A stretch of DNA of 52,270 nt, taken from the NCBI GenBank assembly GCA_900552115.1, contig URYP01000002.1, positions 1 through 52,270 of the forward strand, given 5' to 3'. The DNA is from an uncultured Oscillospiraceae bacterium. Its GTDB lineage: Bacteria > Bacillota > Clostridia > Oscillospirales > Acutalibacteraceae. Within the stretch, counting starts at the first letter, position 1. Each line of letters begins with the position of its first letter. Below, one piece after another: positions 33,197 through 41,277 of the stretch. The notes beneath the pieces were generated by a model that was given only the letters and a program-made list of their open reading frames with translations, searched no databases and had not been told where the DNA came from. The position numbers were made by a program, and so were the translations under genes.

Positions 33197-33535
33197 TCAG
33201 AGTGGTATTACCCGGATCGGCTTGCCGGCCTTAACACAAGCGGCGATCACATGCCGGGTCCCCGCCGATTCCTTATCCCAAAAGGCGAGGACCTCATCCG
33301 CATAGGCCACAATCTGTTCATTGCGTTTGAGCGGGGCTGCTTTGCCGTAGGCTTTGTAATCCGGAGCAAATATCCGCAGCGGGTTAGACAGGCGATGAGC
33401 AACCTCGGCGGCGGCTGTATCCACCCCAGAGGCGCCGCCGCTGACAATTTCCGAAGCGTGCCGCGGCAGATGCGCCATAATCAGGGAAACGATATGCGCG
33501 GGAGCCTTGCGGCTGCCTATTATTGCAATACGCAT
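33197..33535 (-). CDS. SLOG-domain protein (DUF2493/YpsA-like)
   Basis: A 112-residue Rossmann-like protein. MRIAIIGSR opens the domain, IVSGGASGVDTAAAEVA (about 30-46) is the glycine-rich nucleotide-binding motif of SLOG proteins, RNEQIVAYADEVLAFWD follows, and SAGTRHVI near 90 is the second loop. SLOG proteins bind nucleotide-derived ligands such as ADP-ribose or NAD derivatives. AGGAGG lies ahead of the ATG. The gene is single and unlinked to defence genes, so no role can be assigned. Confidence 0.82.
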   Translation of the reverse strand: MRIAIIGSRKAPAHIVSLIMAHLPRHASEIVSGGASGVDTAAAEVAHRLSNPLRIFAPDYKAYGKAAPLKRNEQIVAYADEVLAFWDKESAGTRHVIAACVKAGKPIRVIPL

Positions 33536-33923
33536 GGGAATAACCTCCTGTCCGCGTTACACCGTTTTCGTTAAAAAGACAACCTGGTCGAGACAACCGC
33601 TCCTTTTTATAATTTAAAAAAGTGGTTGATTGGCTGTCCCAATGCGTTCAGAAACGTCTTTTAATGACCTAAAGACTGTCCCGCTGCTTAGCTTCACATA
33701 CTTTCCTATTTACCAGTCAGGTCGTCCATCTTCTTTAATTATTTATCCTTATAATAAACGATATTTTAAAAAAATTCAAATACCGTCCATGAAAATCTGC
33801 TGGTAAAACCGGCAAAAGCTGAAATTAAATACTGGATAAATAAGATTCCGTGGTCGGTGGAACAGTATTAAGGCAAACAGATTGCATGTAATTTCAAATT
33901 TTAAAGGAAAAGGGGCGATTCCT
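33536..33923. other. 388-nt intergenic region upstream of spoIVB
   Basis: AT-rich region between the SLOG gene (minus) and spoIVB (plus). I see no ORF with a ribosome site, no stable long hairpin and no convincing promoter, although runs such as TTATAATAAACGATATTTT near 33748-33767 are promoter-like. A forespore promoter for spoIVB is expected here but I could not place it. Confidence 0.4.
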
Positions 33924-35156
33924 TTGCGAAAGGTTATACACAGGACCTGCGCGGGCCTGTCCATCGTGTGCACCCTGGTTTGGAGCATGATGATTGGTAT
34001 GGCGGCACAGATCCCAGATCAGTTTTCCGTCGTGGGCGATGGAGCGGTTACTCTGAACGGCGGGCTGGCGGCGGTGGATATTCAGCCGGAAGGCAGCGGC
34101 AAAGATTCAATGGTGCGTGCGGCGTCAATGACAACAGGCAGCCGTTACGAGGCTTCGGCACGGTTATTCGGTATATTTCCTTTAAAAGAGGTGAATGTCC
34201 AGGTAACCGAGCCGACTAATGTTGTTATCGGCGGGATACCGTTTGGTATCAAAATCTACACGGACGGCGTGCTGGTGGTGGGAATGTCCGATGTGGAAAC
34301 ATCGACCGGGCCATACAATCCCGCCAAATCGGCCGGCATTAAAATCGGCGATGTGATCGTCAGCATCGATGGGATGCTGGTTACCACCAACGAACAGGTC
34401 GCGGAGCTGGTGGAACAATCCGGCGGTAAAACCATGAGCTTTTGCATTCGTCGGGACAATATTGAATTTGATGTAAAATTTTATCCGGCGAAACAACAAA
34501 TGGAAAATTGCTGGAAAGCCGGTTTGTGGGTGCGGGACAGTTCCGCCGGCATTGGTATGCTGACGTTTTATGATTCCGAAAAGAAGATGTTCGCCGGACT
34601 GGGCCATGCGGTTTGCGATGTGGATACCGGGGATATCCTGCCGTTGTCGGGCGGTGAAATTGTCCCGGTGGATATTTACAGCGTTGTTAAAGGACAAAGT
34701 GGAGAGCCGGGAGAATTGCGGGGCGGCTTTGACGAAGGGTCTCTGGGAACCCTGTTATCCAATGGTGAAACCGGGGTGTATGGAACCATGACGGCGGAGG
34801 GTATCACCGGCCAGTCCTATCCGGTCGCTCTCAAACAGCAGGTTAAAACCGGATCCGCCAAGGTGTACACGACTATCGACGGCGGGGAACCCGCCTGGTA
34901 CGATATCCGCATCGACCAGGTCCGTTATACCGATGCGTCTCCCAGCCGCAACATGGTCATTGAAATCACGGATAAGCGGCTGCTCGATAAAACCGGCGGT
35001 ATCGTGCAGGGAATGAGCGGGTCGCCCATCGTCCAGGATGGGAAACTGATTGGGGCCGTGACCCATGTTTACGTGAACGACCCACAAAAAGGATTTGCTA
35101 TTTTTGCGGAGAATATGCTGAAGACTGCCGAAAATGTGGCGGCTTCCAAAAATTAA
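33924..35156 (+). CDS. spoIVB: SpoIVB serine peptidase (S55)
   Basis: A 410-residue secreted signalling protease that triggers pro-sigma-K processing from the forespore side. N-terminal membrane anchor at about residues 8-30; PDZ domain at about 100-190 (IPFGIKIYTDGVLVVG, then SAGIKIGDVIVSIDG); peptidase domain with catalytic His228 in GLGHAVCDVDTGD and Ser365 in VQGMSGSPI. The start is TTG 33924 with AGGGG 8 nt upstream; an upstream TTG in frame has no ribosome site. Length is close to the 426 residues of B. subtilis. spo0A follows, the order conserved across sporulating Bacillota. Confidence 0.95.
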   Translation: MRKVIHRTCAGLSIVCTLVWSMMIGMAAQIPDQFSVVGDGAVTLNGGLAAVDIQPEGSGKDSMVRAASMTTGSRYEASARLFGIFPLKEVNVQVTEPTNVVIGGIPFGIKIYTDGVLVVGMSDVETSTGPYNPAKSAGIKIGDVIVSIDGMLVTTNEQVAELVEQSGGKTMSFCIRRDNIEFDVKFYPAKQQMENCWKAGLWVRDSSAGIGMLTFYDSEKKMFAGLGHAVCDVDTGDILPLSGGEIVPVDIYSVVKGQSGEPGELRGGFDEGSLGTLLSNGETGVYGTMTAEGITGQSYPVALKQQVKTGSAKVYTTIDGGEPAWYDIRIDQVRYTDASPSRNMVIEITDKRLLDKTGGIVQGMSGSPIVQDGKLIGAVTHVYVNDPQKGFAIFAENMLKTAENVAASKN

Positions 35157-35222
35157 CCGGAATCCTGACGAAAAAACACTCGCTATTTTTCTCCAAAACC
35201 CAAAAAAATATTTCCCAAGCTA

Positions 35223-35256
35223 TTGCATTATTTTCCAGAATATGGTAATATTACCA
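35223..35256 (+). promoter_or_regulatory. Candidate spo0A promoter overlapping a palindrome
   Basis: TTGCAT (35223-35228), 17 bp, TAATAT (35246-35251). The -10 lies within a perfect 14-bp palindrome TGGTAATATTACCA (35243-35256). A GAAT element just upstream (35238-35241) could be part of a sigma-H -10 instead. Confidence 0.5.
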
Positions 35257-35288
35257 AGCCGGCAAATACTAAATATGGGGGATCAATG

Positions 35289-36077
35289 ATGGATCAGAAA
35301 GTAAAAGTCTTATTGGCGGATAATAGTGAACATTTTGGAAAACCTTGTGCGGAGACGATGCGGTCTCATGACCTGGAAGTGTATACGGTTGAAAAAGATG
35401 GCAAGCAGGTGCTGGAAAGCATTGCGAAACTGCATCCCCATGTGGTACTGATGGATTTCTTTCTCCCGCGACTGGATGCTATCGGCGTGATTAAAGGCAT
35501 GGACAATCTGCACCTGTCTCATAATCCGCAGATTATGATCATGTCCAGCTTTGATAATCCCCATTTGGAACGCGAAGCCATGCTGGCGGGGGCGGATTAC
35601 TTTTTCCTTAAACCATTCGATACGGACGATATGGCGGAACGCATCCAATCCTTCTGCAAGGTTCCGGCTCGAACGGTGCATTCCGCTGACCCGGCTGTTA
35701 CTATGATGGCGCAGCAGCCTGTAAGCAGCCTTGAAATGCAGGTAACCGCGATTATCCATCAGATCGGCGTGCCGGCGCATATTAAGGGCTACCAGTATCT
35801 GCGGGACGCTATCCTCATGGCGATTGATGACGATGATATTATCAACGCTGTGACCAAACGGCTCTATCCTGCTGTAGCGAAAAAGCACAATACCACGTCC
35901 TCTCGTGTGGAACGGGCCATCCGCCACGCCATTGAAGTGGCTTGGGATCGCGGCGACGTGGATGTTCTCAACTCCTATTTCGGATATACCATCCACAATG
36001 GCCGGGGCAAGCCGACCAACAGCGAATTTATTGCCATGATCTCCGATAAATTCCGCCTCCAGCTTAAAATCGGTTAA
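35289..36077 (+). CDS. spo0A: Sporulation master regulator Spo0A
   Basis: A 262-residue response regulator. Receiver: phospho-acceptor Asp56 in VLMDFFLPRLD, Ser86/87, Lys108 in FFLKPFD. The acidic pocket reads LLADNSE, so the position that is Asp in most Spo0A proteins (ADDN) is Ala10 and only Asp11 remains. The effector domain (about 150-262) is unmistakable: QIGVPAHIKGYQYLRDAI, SSRVERAIRHAIEVAWDRG and GKPTNSEFIAMISD form the 0A-box-binding helices. ATG 35289 is 6 nt from GGGGGA; the adjacent ATG 35286 is closer. Adjacent to spoIVB, as usual. Confidence 0.96.
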   Translation: MDQKVKVLLADNSEHFGKPCAETMRSHDLEVYTVEKDGKQVLESIAKLHPHVVLMDFFLPRLDAIGVIKGMDNLHLSHNPQIMIMSSFDNPHLEREAMLAGADYFFLKPFDTDDMAERIQSFCKVPARTVHSADPAVTMMAQQPVSSLEMQVTAIIHQIGVPAHIKGYQYLRDAILMAIDDDDIINAVTKRLYPAVAKKHNTTSSRVERAIRHAIEVAWDRGDVDVLNSYFGYTIHNGRGKPTNSEFIAMISDKFRLQLKIG

Positions 36078-36106
36078 TTGCATTTGACGAAGAATTATGA
36101 TATAGT
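36078..36106 (+). promoter_or_regulatory. Sigma-A promoter of the radical SAM gene
   Basis: TTGCAT (36078-36083), 17 bp, TATAGT (36101-36106). It begins immediately after the spo0A stop codon and lies 23 nt before the next start. Confidence 0.6.
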
Positions 36107-36128
36107 CCCCCTGTAAGGGGGGCCGCTT

Positions 36129-37865
36129 ATGTTGACTGAAAAACCGCCGCTTCTGAATGCGGCGGTATGCGCCTTGAACTCGCAATACATCCATTCCTCG
36201 CTGGCGCCATGGTATCTGGCGGCGGCCGCCAAAGCCTATTGCCAGTATCCCGTTCATGTCGATGTGTTGGAATACACGGTCAACCAGCCGGACGACGTCA
36301 TATGCGATGGCGTGGCGGCAAGCCCGGCAACGGTCATCGGTTTCAGCTGTTACATCTGGAATGTGGCTGTCATCCGCCGACTGCTGCCCCTGCTGGCTGC
36401 ACGCCGGCCGGATGTCACGTGGATTCTGGGCGGGCCGGAGGCTTCTTTCCATGCGGATGAACTCCTGCATGACTTGCCTATGGTGTCCTTTATCCTGGCT
36501 GGAGAAGGGGAGCGGCCGTTTTCTCTTCTTTTAGACACTCTTTCCATTGGGGTTCCCGATCAGGCACTGGCGGATATACCCGGTTTGTGTTATCGAATCG
36601 ACGGCGAGGTTATTGAAAAACCACCCTTTTATACGGACGAAGAACCACCGTCCCCCTATATCGACGCTTATTTCGATTCGCTGAAAGGGCGGATCGCTTA
36701 TTTGGAGACCTCCCGCGGCTGCCCGTTCAGCTGTGCGTTTTGCCTGTCCGGGCGGGAGAATCAGGTGCGTTTTTTTTCTCTGGAACGCGCCAAGGCGGAT
36801 GTTTTGCGTCTGGCCAATGCCGGATGTCAAACGGTCAAACTGGTGGACCGTACCTTCAACTGTCATAAACAGCGCTGCTATGAATTGCTGTCTTTTATTG
36901 TGGAGCAGGCCGGGACGGGCATTCCTCCCGGCGTCTGTTTTCATGTTGAAGTTGCGGCCGACCTGTTTGACGAACGCACCCTACGCCTGCTGGGCCGCGC
37001 GCCGGCGGGTCTGATTCAGATGGAGGTAGGCCTTCAGAGCTTTCTGCCCGAAACGCTGCAGGCTGTTTCCCGCCGTACCAATCTCGACAGGATCTGCGAG
37101 GTGGTGAGGCGGCTTCTGGAGCCTCAAAATATCCATGTACATATCGACTTGATCGCCGGCCTGCCTTATGAGGGCTGGGAGGAATTTGCCGATTCATTTG
37201 ACCGGGCTTTTGCGCTGCGTCCGCATATGCTGCAGCTGGGATTTTTAAAGCTGCTCTATGGTTCGCGCCTGCGGCGGGATGCGGAGGAGTACGGCTATGT
37301 ATACAGTGCGGACCCTCCCTATGAGTTGGCCAGCAGCCGCTGGATGCCGGCGGAGGCGATGGCTCGCCTGCACGATACGGAGGACGCATTGGAACGGCTT
37401 TACAACAGCGGTCGTTTCCGCGGGACGATAGATTATTTACTGGGAGCTACCGGACAGCGGCCATTTAATCTGTTTACACAGTTTGGCGGATATGCAGCGG
37501 CGGCAGGCGAAACGCAGGGCTTGCCGCTCGACACCTATACGCAGCGGGTCTGGGACTACTTTTCCATCCAGCCGGGCGTGGACGCCCGCCGTCTGCGGGA
37601 CGTGATGGCCTGTGACTGCCTGGGAAGCCAACGGGGCGGCCTGCTGCCGCCCTGCTTGCGGCGGCCCGATCCGCGCATCAGCCGTATTAAACGAACGCTG
37701 GCAGCCGCTTCCGGCCGTGCAGATGGTGTCAAGCGGGGCGTTGCCATCCTGTATTCCGCTGGCGAGCGGGTAGCGGTGGCGGAATATCGGGAGGGTGCTC
37801 GTCATCCTGTCACCGGCCTTTATCCGCTAACTTATTATGACAACATACGCGAGTTAATCCAATAA
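36129..37865 (+). CDS. B12-binding radical SAM protein (DUF4080 type)
   Basis: A 578-residue enzyme. N-terminal cobalamin-binding-like Rossmann domain (about 1-140; IGFSCYIWNV, WILGGPEASF); radical SAM core from about 180 with the iron-sulfur motif CPFSCAFC in TSRGCPFSCAFCLSG and VGLQSF; C-terminal DUF4080-like part from about 370. The N-terminal segment lacks a clear DxHxxG motif, so cobalamin may not be bound. The class is common in Clostridia with no assigned reaction. Short spacing from spo0A but its own promoter. Confidence 0.85.
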   Translation: MLTEKPPLLNAAVCALNSQYIHSSLAPWYLAAAAKAYCQYPVHVDVLEYTVNQPDDVICDGVAASPATVIGFSCYIWNVAVIRRLLPLLAARRPDVTWILGGPEASFHADELLHDLPMVSFILAGEGERPFSLLLDTLSIGVPDQALADIPGLCYRIDGEVIEKPPFYTDEEPPSPYIDAYFDSLKGRIAYLETSRGCPFSCAFCLSGRENQVRFFSLERAKADVLRLANAGCQTVKLVDRTFNCHKQRCYELLSFIVEQAGTGIPPGVCFHVEVAADLFDERTLRLLGRAPAGLIQMEVGLQSFLPETLQAVSRRTNLDRICEVVRRLLEPQNIHVHIDLIAGLPYEGWEEFADSFDRAFALRPHMLQLGFLKLLYGSRLRRDAEEYGYVYSADPPYELASSRWMPAEAMARLHDTEDALERLYNSGRFRGTIDYLLGATGQRPFNLFTQFGGYAAAAGETQGLPLDTYTQRVWDYFSIQPGVDARRLRDVMACDCLGSQRGGLLPPCLRRPDPRISRIKRTLAAASGRADGVKRGVAILYSAGERVAVAEYREGARHPVTGLYPLTYYDNIRELIQ

Positions 37866-37895
37866 AAAGAGTCCGGAATATCCGGACTCTTTTTT
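37864..37895 (+). terminator. Intrinsic terminator of the radical SAM gene
   Basis: AAAAAGAGTCCGGA (37864-37877) pairs with TCCGGACTCTTTTT (37881-37894), with T6 at the end. It starts within the stop codon. Confidence 0.9.
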
Positions 37896-37926
37896 ATGTT
37901 CGGTTTAACCACAAGGCTTAATCCAT

Positions 37927-37963
37927 AAAAGTCCCCCGGCTCCCGTAAACGGAGCCGGGGGAC
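37927..37963 (-). terminator. Intrinsic terminator of the spoVB operon
   Basis: GTCCCCCGGCTCC (37931-37943) pairs perfectly with 37951-37963. On the minus strand the hairpin is followed by TTTT, 16 nt after the spoVB stop. Confidence 0.8.
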
Positions 37964-37978
37964 CAGGTATATGTGCGT

Positions 37979-39505
37979 TCAGGTGCGCAGCCGCAGGTCG
38001 TCCCGGCGGATACATCCCAGCATGGGCAGCAAAGCGCCGTATACCACGATGGCCACGACTCCGCCGACCAGAACCGACACCAGGGTGGATAACCCGCTGA
38101 TTGCCGGGAGGTGGCAGACCATCAGCGACAGCCCGCCCGCCACCGACACGGCTAACAACGGCTTGAGAATCCACTGTCCCCACCGCAGCTTGAGTCCGGT
38201 CACGGTGAGCAGGCGATGGATATTCAGTCCCGACGTAAACAGATTGCTCAGCACCATAATGAACAGGAAACCCTCCATGCCGTAACGCGGCACGATAAAA
38301 AAGATCAGCAGGATACGCAGGCCCGAATCGGCCACGCTGTATTTTAAGGAGCTAACCTGCTGGTTTAGCCCTTTCAGAATACCGTCGACCACGCTTTCCA
38401 CATACATGACCGGCATAAGCGGCGCCAGTACTTTGAGTAGGAATCCCACTTCATCGCTCTGGTAAAACAGCTGTCCCAATTCTTCGGCGAAGATGGTGAA
38501 CAGCCCGCTAAGCAGGATGGCAGCGGTCAGCGTCAAATGCAGGGTATGGTTGACCGCCCGCTCCACCCGGCGTTTCTGGTTGAGGGCGCTGGCCTCGGAT
38601 ATTTCCGGGATCAGCAGGGTGGACAGCGCGTTCAGAAACGAAGCCGGGAAGAAAATAAGCGGCATCGCCATGCCCTTTAGGGCGCCGAACGAGGCCAGCG
38701 CCTTTTCCTGTGAAAAGCAAAACTGGGCCAGTTTGGCGGGTACCAGCACGTTTTCAATGGTGCGCAGGGCGGTGTTGAGATATCGTCCTGCCGTAATTGG
38801 CAGCGCGATATTCATGAGGCGTTTGACGATGTGATCGGAGGGAGGTGCCGCCGATGGGCTTTTCATCAGCTTGCGCCGGTCCAGGAAGTAGCCTACCGTC
38901 GAATACAGGCAGGAGGCGATCTCCGCCAGCGCGTCGCCCAGCAGGATGGCCATGCAGCCGTAGGCCATGCCCAGCGGCAGCAGCCGGTCCATCAGCAGTA
39001 CAATTACTCCGATGCGCACCGCCTGCTCCAGCAGCTGCGCCTGGGAGGGGATGCTGACTTTACGGCGGGCAATAAAATAGCCCCGCAGGCAGGAAGAAGC
39101 GCCCATAAACGGCAGGCTGACGCACAGCACCTTGAGGGAAGGAATAGCGCGGGTGTCCTGCAGCCACATACCCGCGATCAGCTCGGCGCCCAGATAGATG
39201 GCGACGGCGGATATTAGACCGATCACCACGCTAAGGCCGATGGAGCGGCGCAGAATGTGCCGTACCGACACATTTGACCCATACGCCAGTTCATCGGCCA
39301 CCAGCCGGGTAACGGCGGTGCATATCCCTGCCGAGGCAAACGTGGCGGCCAGCACATAGATGGAGTAGATGAGCTGGTAAAGTCCCATTCCCTCCGCTCC
39401 GATTTTTCCCGCCATGTATATGCGGAAAAAGATGCCGATGGTGCGCAGGATCAGGGAAGTTACGGTTAGTATAAATGCGTTTTTTATAAACGAAGTTTTT
39501 TTCAC
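37979..39505 (-). CDS. spoVB: Stage V sporulation protein B (SpoVB, MOP flippase)
   Basis: A 508-residue polytopic membrane protein of the MOP superfamily with about 14 helices. N terminus KTSFIKNAFILTVTSLILRT and FFRIYMAGKIGAEGMGLYQL are signature SpoVB; it is distinct from the Wzx-like protein of the capsule locus. SpoVB is needed for cortex peptidoglycan synthesis in B. subtilis and is made in the mother cell. Start is GTG 39505 within the stop codon region of the preceding small gene, so translation is coupled. It ends an operon of four. Confidence 0.92.
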   Translation of the reverse strand: MKKTSFIKNAFILTVTSLILRTIGIFFRIYMAGKIGAEGMGLYQLIYSIYVLAATFASAGICTAVTRLVADELAYGSNVSVRHILRRSIGLSVVIGLISAVAIYLGAELIAGMWLQDTRAIPSLKVLCVSLPFMGASSCLRGYFIARRKVSIPSQAQLLEQAVRIGVIVLLMDRLLPLGMAYGCMAILLGDALAEIASCLYSTVGYFLDRRKLMKSPSAAPPSDHIVKRLMNIALPITAGRYLNTALRTIENVLVPAKLAQFCFSQEKALASFGALKGMAMPLIFFPASFLNALSTLLIPEISEASALNQKRRVERAVNHTLHLTLTAAILLSGLFTIFAEELGQLFYQSDEVGFLLKVLAPLMPVMYVESVVDGILKGLNQQVSSLKYSVADSGLRILLIFFIVPRYGMEGFLFIMVLSNLFTSGLNIHRLLTVTGLKLRWGQWILKPLLAVSVAGGLSLMVCHLPAISGLSTLVSVLVGGVVAIVVYGALLPMLGCIRRDDLRLRT

Positions 39506-39506
39506 C

Positions 39507-39860
39507 TTATCCCACCCGGTTCAATTCAGTCTCCGTTTCCATACGGTCTATGGGGGCCGGCTCCTCCTCCTCTGGCGGAAGGGGAGGAGGAGGGAACGAC
39601 GGGTCGAGCACCGCCCGGTAAGCATGGAACAGCAGGTCCCAGGTTACACGGGTCATGACGCCGGACTCATCCATGCGGAACTGACGCTGGAACTGCCTGA
39701 CCGCCTGGCGTGTCGTGGGGCCGTAAATGCCGTCGACGTTGATCTCCAGCAGCTCCCGGTCATGAAAGGACAGCAGCCGCAGGTACTCCTGTATTTCTCG
39801 GATATAGAGACGTTCATCCCGTGTGATATCATTCGGTGGCAGTTTGATCGGATGTCTCAT
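39507..39860 (-). CDS. Small peptidoglycan-binding-domain protein
   Basis: A 117-residue protein with one PG_binding_1 domain (about 18-85; IREIQEYLRLLSF, DGIYGPTTRQAVRQFQRQF, VTRVTWDLLFHAY region) followed by a proline/glutamate-rich tail (PPPPLPPEEEEPAP). No signal peptide is seen. It overlaps the upstream SpoIID-like gene by 32 nt and nearly touches spoVB. It looks like an offshoot of the three-domain neighbour. Confidence 0.8.
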   Translation of the reverse strand: MRHPIKLPPNDITRDERLYIREIQEYLRLLSFHDRELLEINVDGIYGPTTRQAVRQFQRQFRMDESGVMTRVTWDLLFHAYRAVLDPSFPPPPLPPEEEEPAPIDRMETETELNRVG

Positions 39861-41271
39861 CGGCTTCCCCTCCTATATCGTAACCGGGATACTGGCCTTC
39901 TTGCTTGTTATAGCCAACGGTCAGATCCTCATATACCTCGGCGATGCGGTTCCAGGTAAGCGGTCCCACAATGCCATCCTGGCGCTCCAGGCCGAACTGC
40001 CTTTGAAATGCGACGACGGCGTCATGCGTCTGGTTGCCGAATACACCGGTGACCGGCACCTTGGGAATACTCGTATACGTGTCCGCAATAAATGACAGGT
40101 ATTCCTGGAGCACTTCGACGTCTTCGCCCTGAGACCCGACCCGCAGGACCGTGCCGGGATACAGGATCACGCCCCCCTGAACGTCGTCGACCGACTCCTC
40201 GATGCCGCGGTAGGTGCGGACGATATCGCGCCAGGTAAGCCGTCCCACGATGCCGTCCGGATTCAGGCCGAAAGTCTCCTGAAAAGCCCGGACCGCATTG
40301 GTGGTGGCCTCGTCAAACACACCGGTTATGGCTACACTGGGGACCGAATCATAAAAATAACCGATGACCGCCAGGTAATACTGGAGAATGCGCACTTCGA
40401 TACCGGTGTCGCCCTCCCGCAACAGCTGGGGATACTGCTGCGGGACGTCGCTGAGGGCAATGCCCTCCGACGTCAGTTCCCCCAGCTTTTTCACGCTGGC
40501 ATACAGGAAAGAGAGGCGGTTCCAAGTCGCGTTGCCGATGATGCCGTCCACCGTCAGGTTGAAAATTCGCTGGAACTCCCGCACCGCGTCTTCGGTTTCC
40601 TTGCCGAACACACCGTCTACGGGGTATATTTTGGGTATGGCGGGATAATTGCGGGAAATACGGTTGAGCTGCACCTGCTTAAGCTGTACGTCGTTGCCCG
40701 CGTCTCCCAGGCGCAGGGAATAGCCCGGAAAGGATGGGGAATTCAGCCGCACCGGAACATTACTGACAATTTCAATATCGTCCCCGTAAAAGCTTTGCAG
40801 AATTTCCAACGGCGAATATCCGGCGTTGGCCAGATCGACCGTCCCCCATTGAGACAGGCCGGGGCAGGTGACGGTGGTACCGTTGCAGTATTCGGTAAAA
40901 TACGGTTCGATACTGCCCTCACGGCGTACAAAGCTGTTGAAAATATCGTCCACGATACGGCCAATGTTTTCAAAGACATCCCGGCCGCGGACAAAAGCCT
41001 GGTCGTATTGCGTACTGTTGGTGATATCGAAATCGTAGCCCCGACTGCGGTACCATTCCGTATAATACCGGTTCATGGCAAAGGAGATCTGGGCGTAAAT
41101 ATTGGCGCGCAGGGCGTTTTCCGGCCAGGTGGGATAAATTTCGCTTGAGGCCACGTTTTTAATGTACTCAGGAAACGTAACCGTCACATTGGGAGCGGAA
41201 GTATCGGACGGCCGGCCAAGGTGGACGGTAATGTTTTGCGGGATATAGGGTTCAACGGCCAAAACGGTCAC
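39829..41271 (-). CDS. SpoIID/LytB-like domain plus three peptidoglycan-binding domains
   Basis: A 480-residue protein. Residues about 30-180 resemble the SpoIID/LytB domain: FPEYIKNVASSEIYPTWPEN puts Glu44 where the catalytic glutamate of SpoIID lies, NALRANIYAQISFAMNR is the following helix, and CPGLSQWGTVDLANAGYSPL with ILQSFYGDDIEIV ends it. Three PG_binding_1 domains follow (about 190-255, 288-355, 375-440), each with DGI(I/V)G...TW ends. No signal peptide or membrane anchor is visible, unusual for a wall enzyme and compatible with a spore-coat or mother-cell protein. It may act on cortex or germ-cell-wall peptidoglycan; inferred. Confidence 0.83.
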   Translation of the reverse strand: MTVLAVEPYIPQNITVHLGRPSDTSAPNVTVTFPEYIKNVASSEIYPTWPENALRANIYAQISFAMNRYYTEWYRSRGYDFDITNSTQYDQAFVRGRDVFENIGRIVDDIFNSFVRREGSIEPYFTEYCNGTTVTCPGLSQWGTVDLANAGYSPLEILQSFYGDDIEIVSNVPVRLNSPSFPGYSLRLGDAGNDVQLKQVQLNRISRNYPAIPKIYPVDGVFGKETEDAVREFQRIFNLTVDGIIGNATWNRLSFLYASVKKLGELTSEGIALSDVPQQYPQLLREGDTGIEVRILQYYLAVIGYFYDSVPSVAITGVFDEATTNAVRAFQETFGLNPDGIVGRLTWRDIVRTYRGIEESVDDVQGGVILYPGTVLRVGSQGEDVEVLQEYLSFIADTYTSIPKVPVTGVFGNQTHDAVVAFQRQFGLERQDGIVGPLTWNRIAEVYEDLTVGYNKQEGQYPGYDIGGEADETSDQTATE

Positions 41272-41277
41272 TCCTTT

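Noticed and set aside
33865..33891. GTATT...CATGTAA as a sigma-G promoter for spoIVB
   Set aside because: The spacer is only 15 bp rather than 17-18 and the -35 fits poorly.
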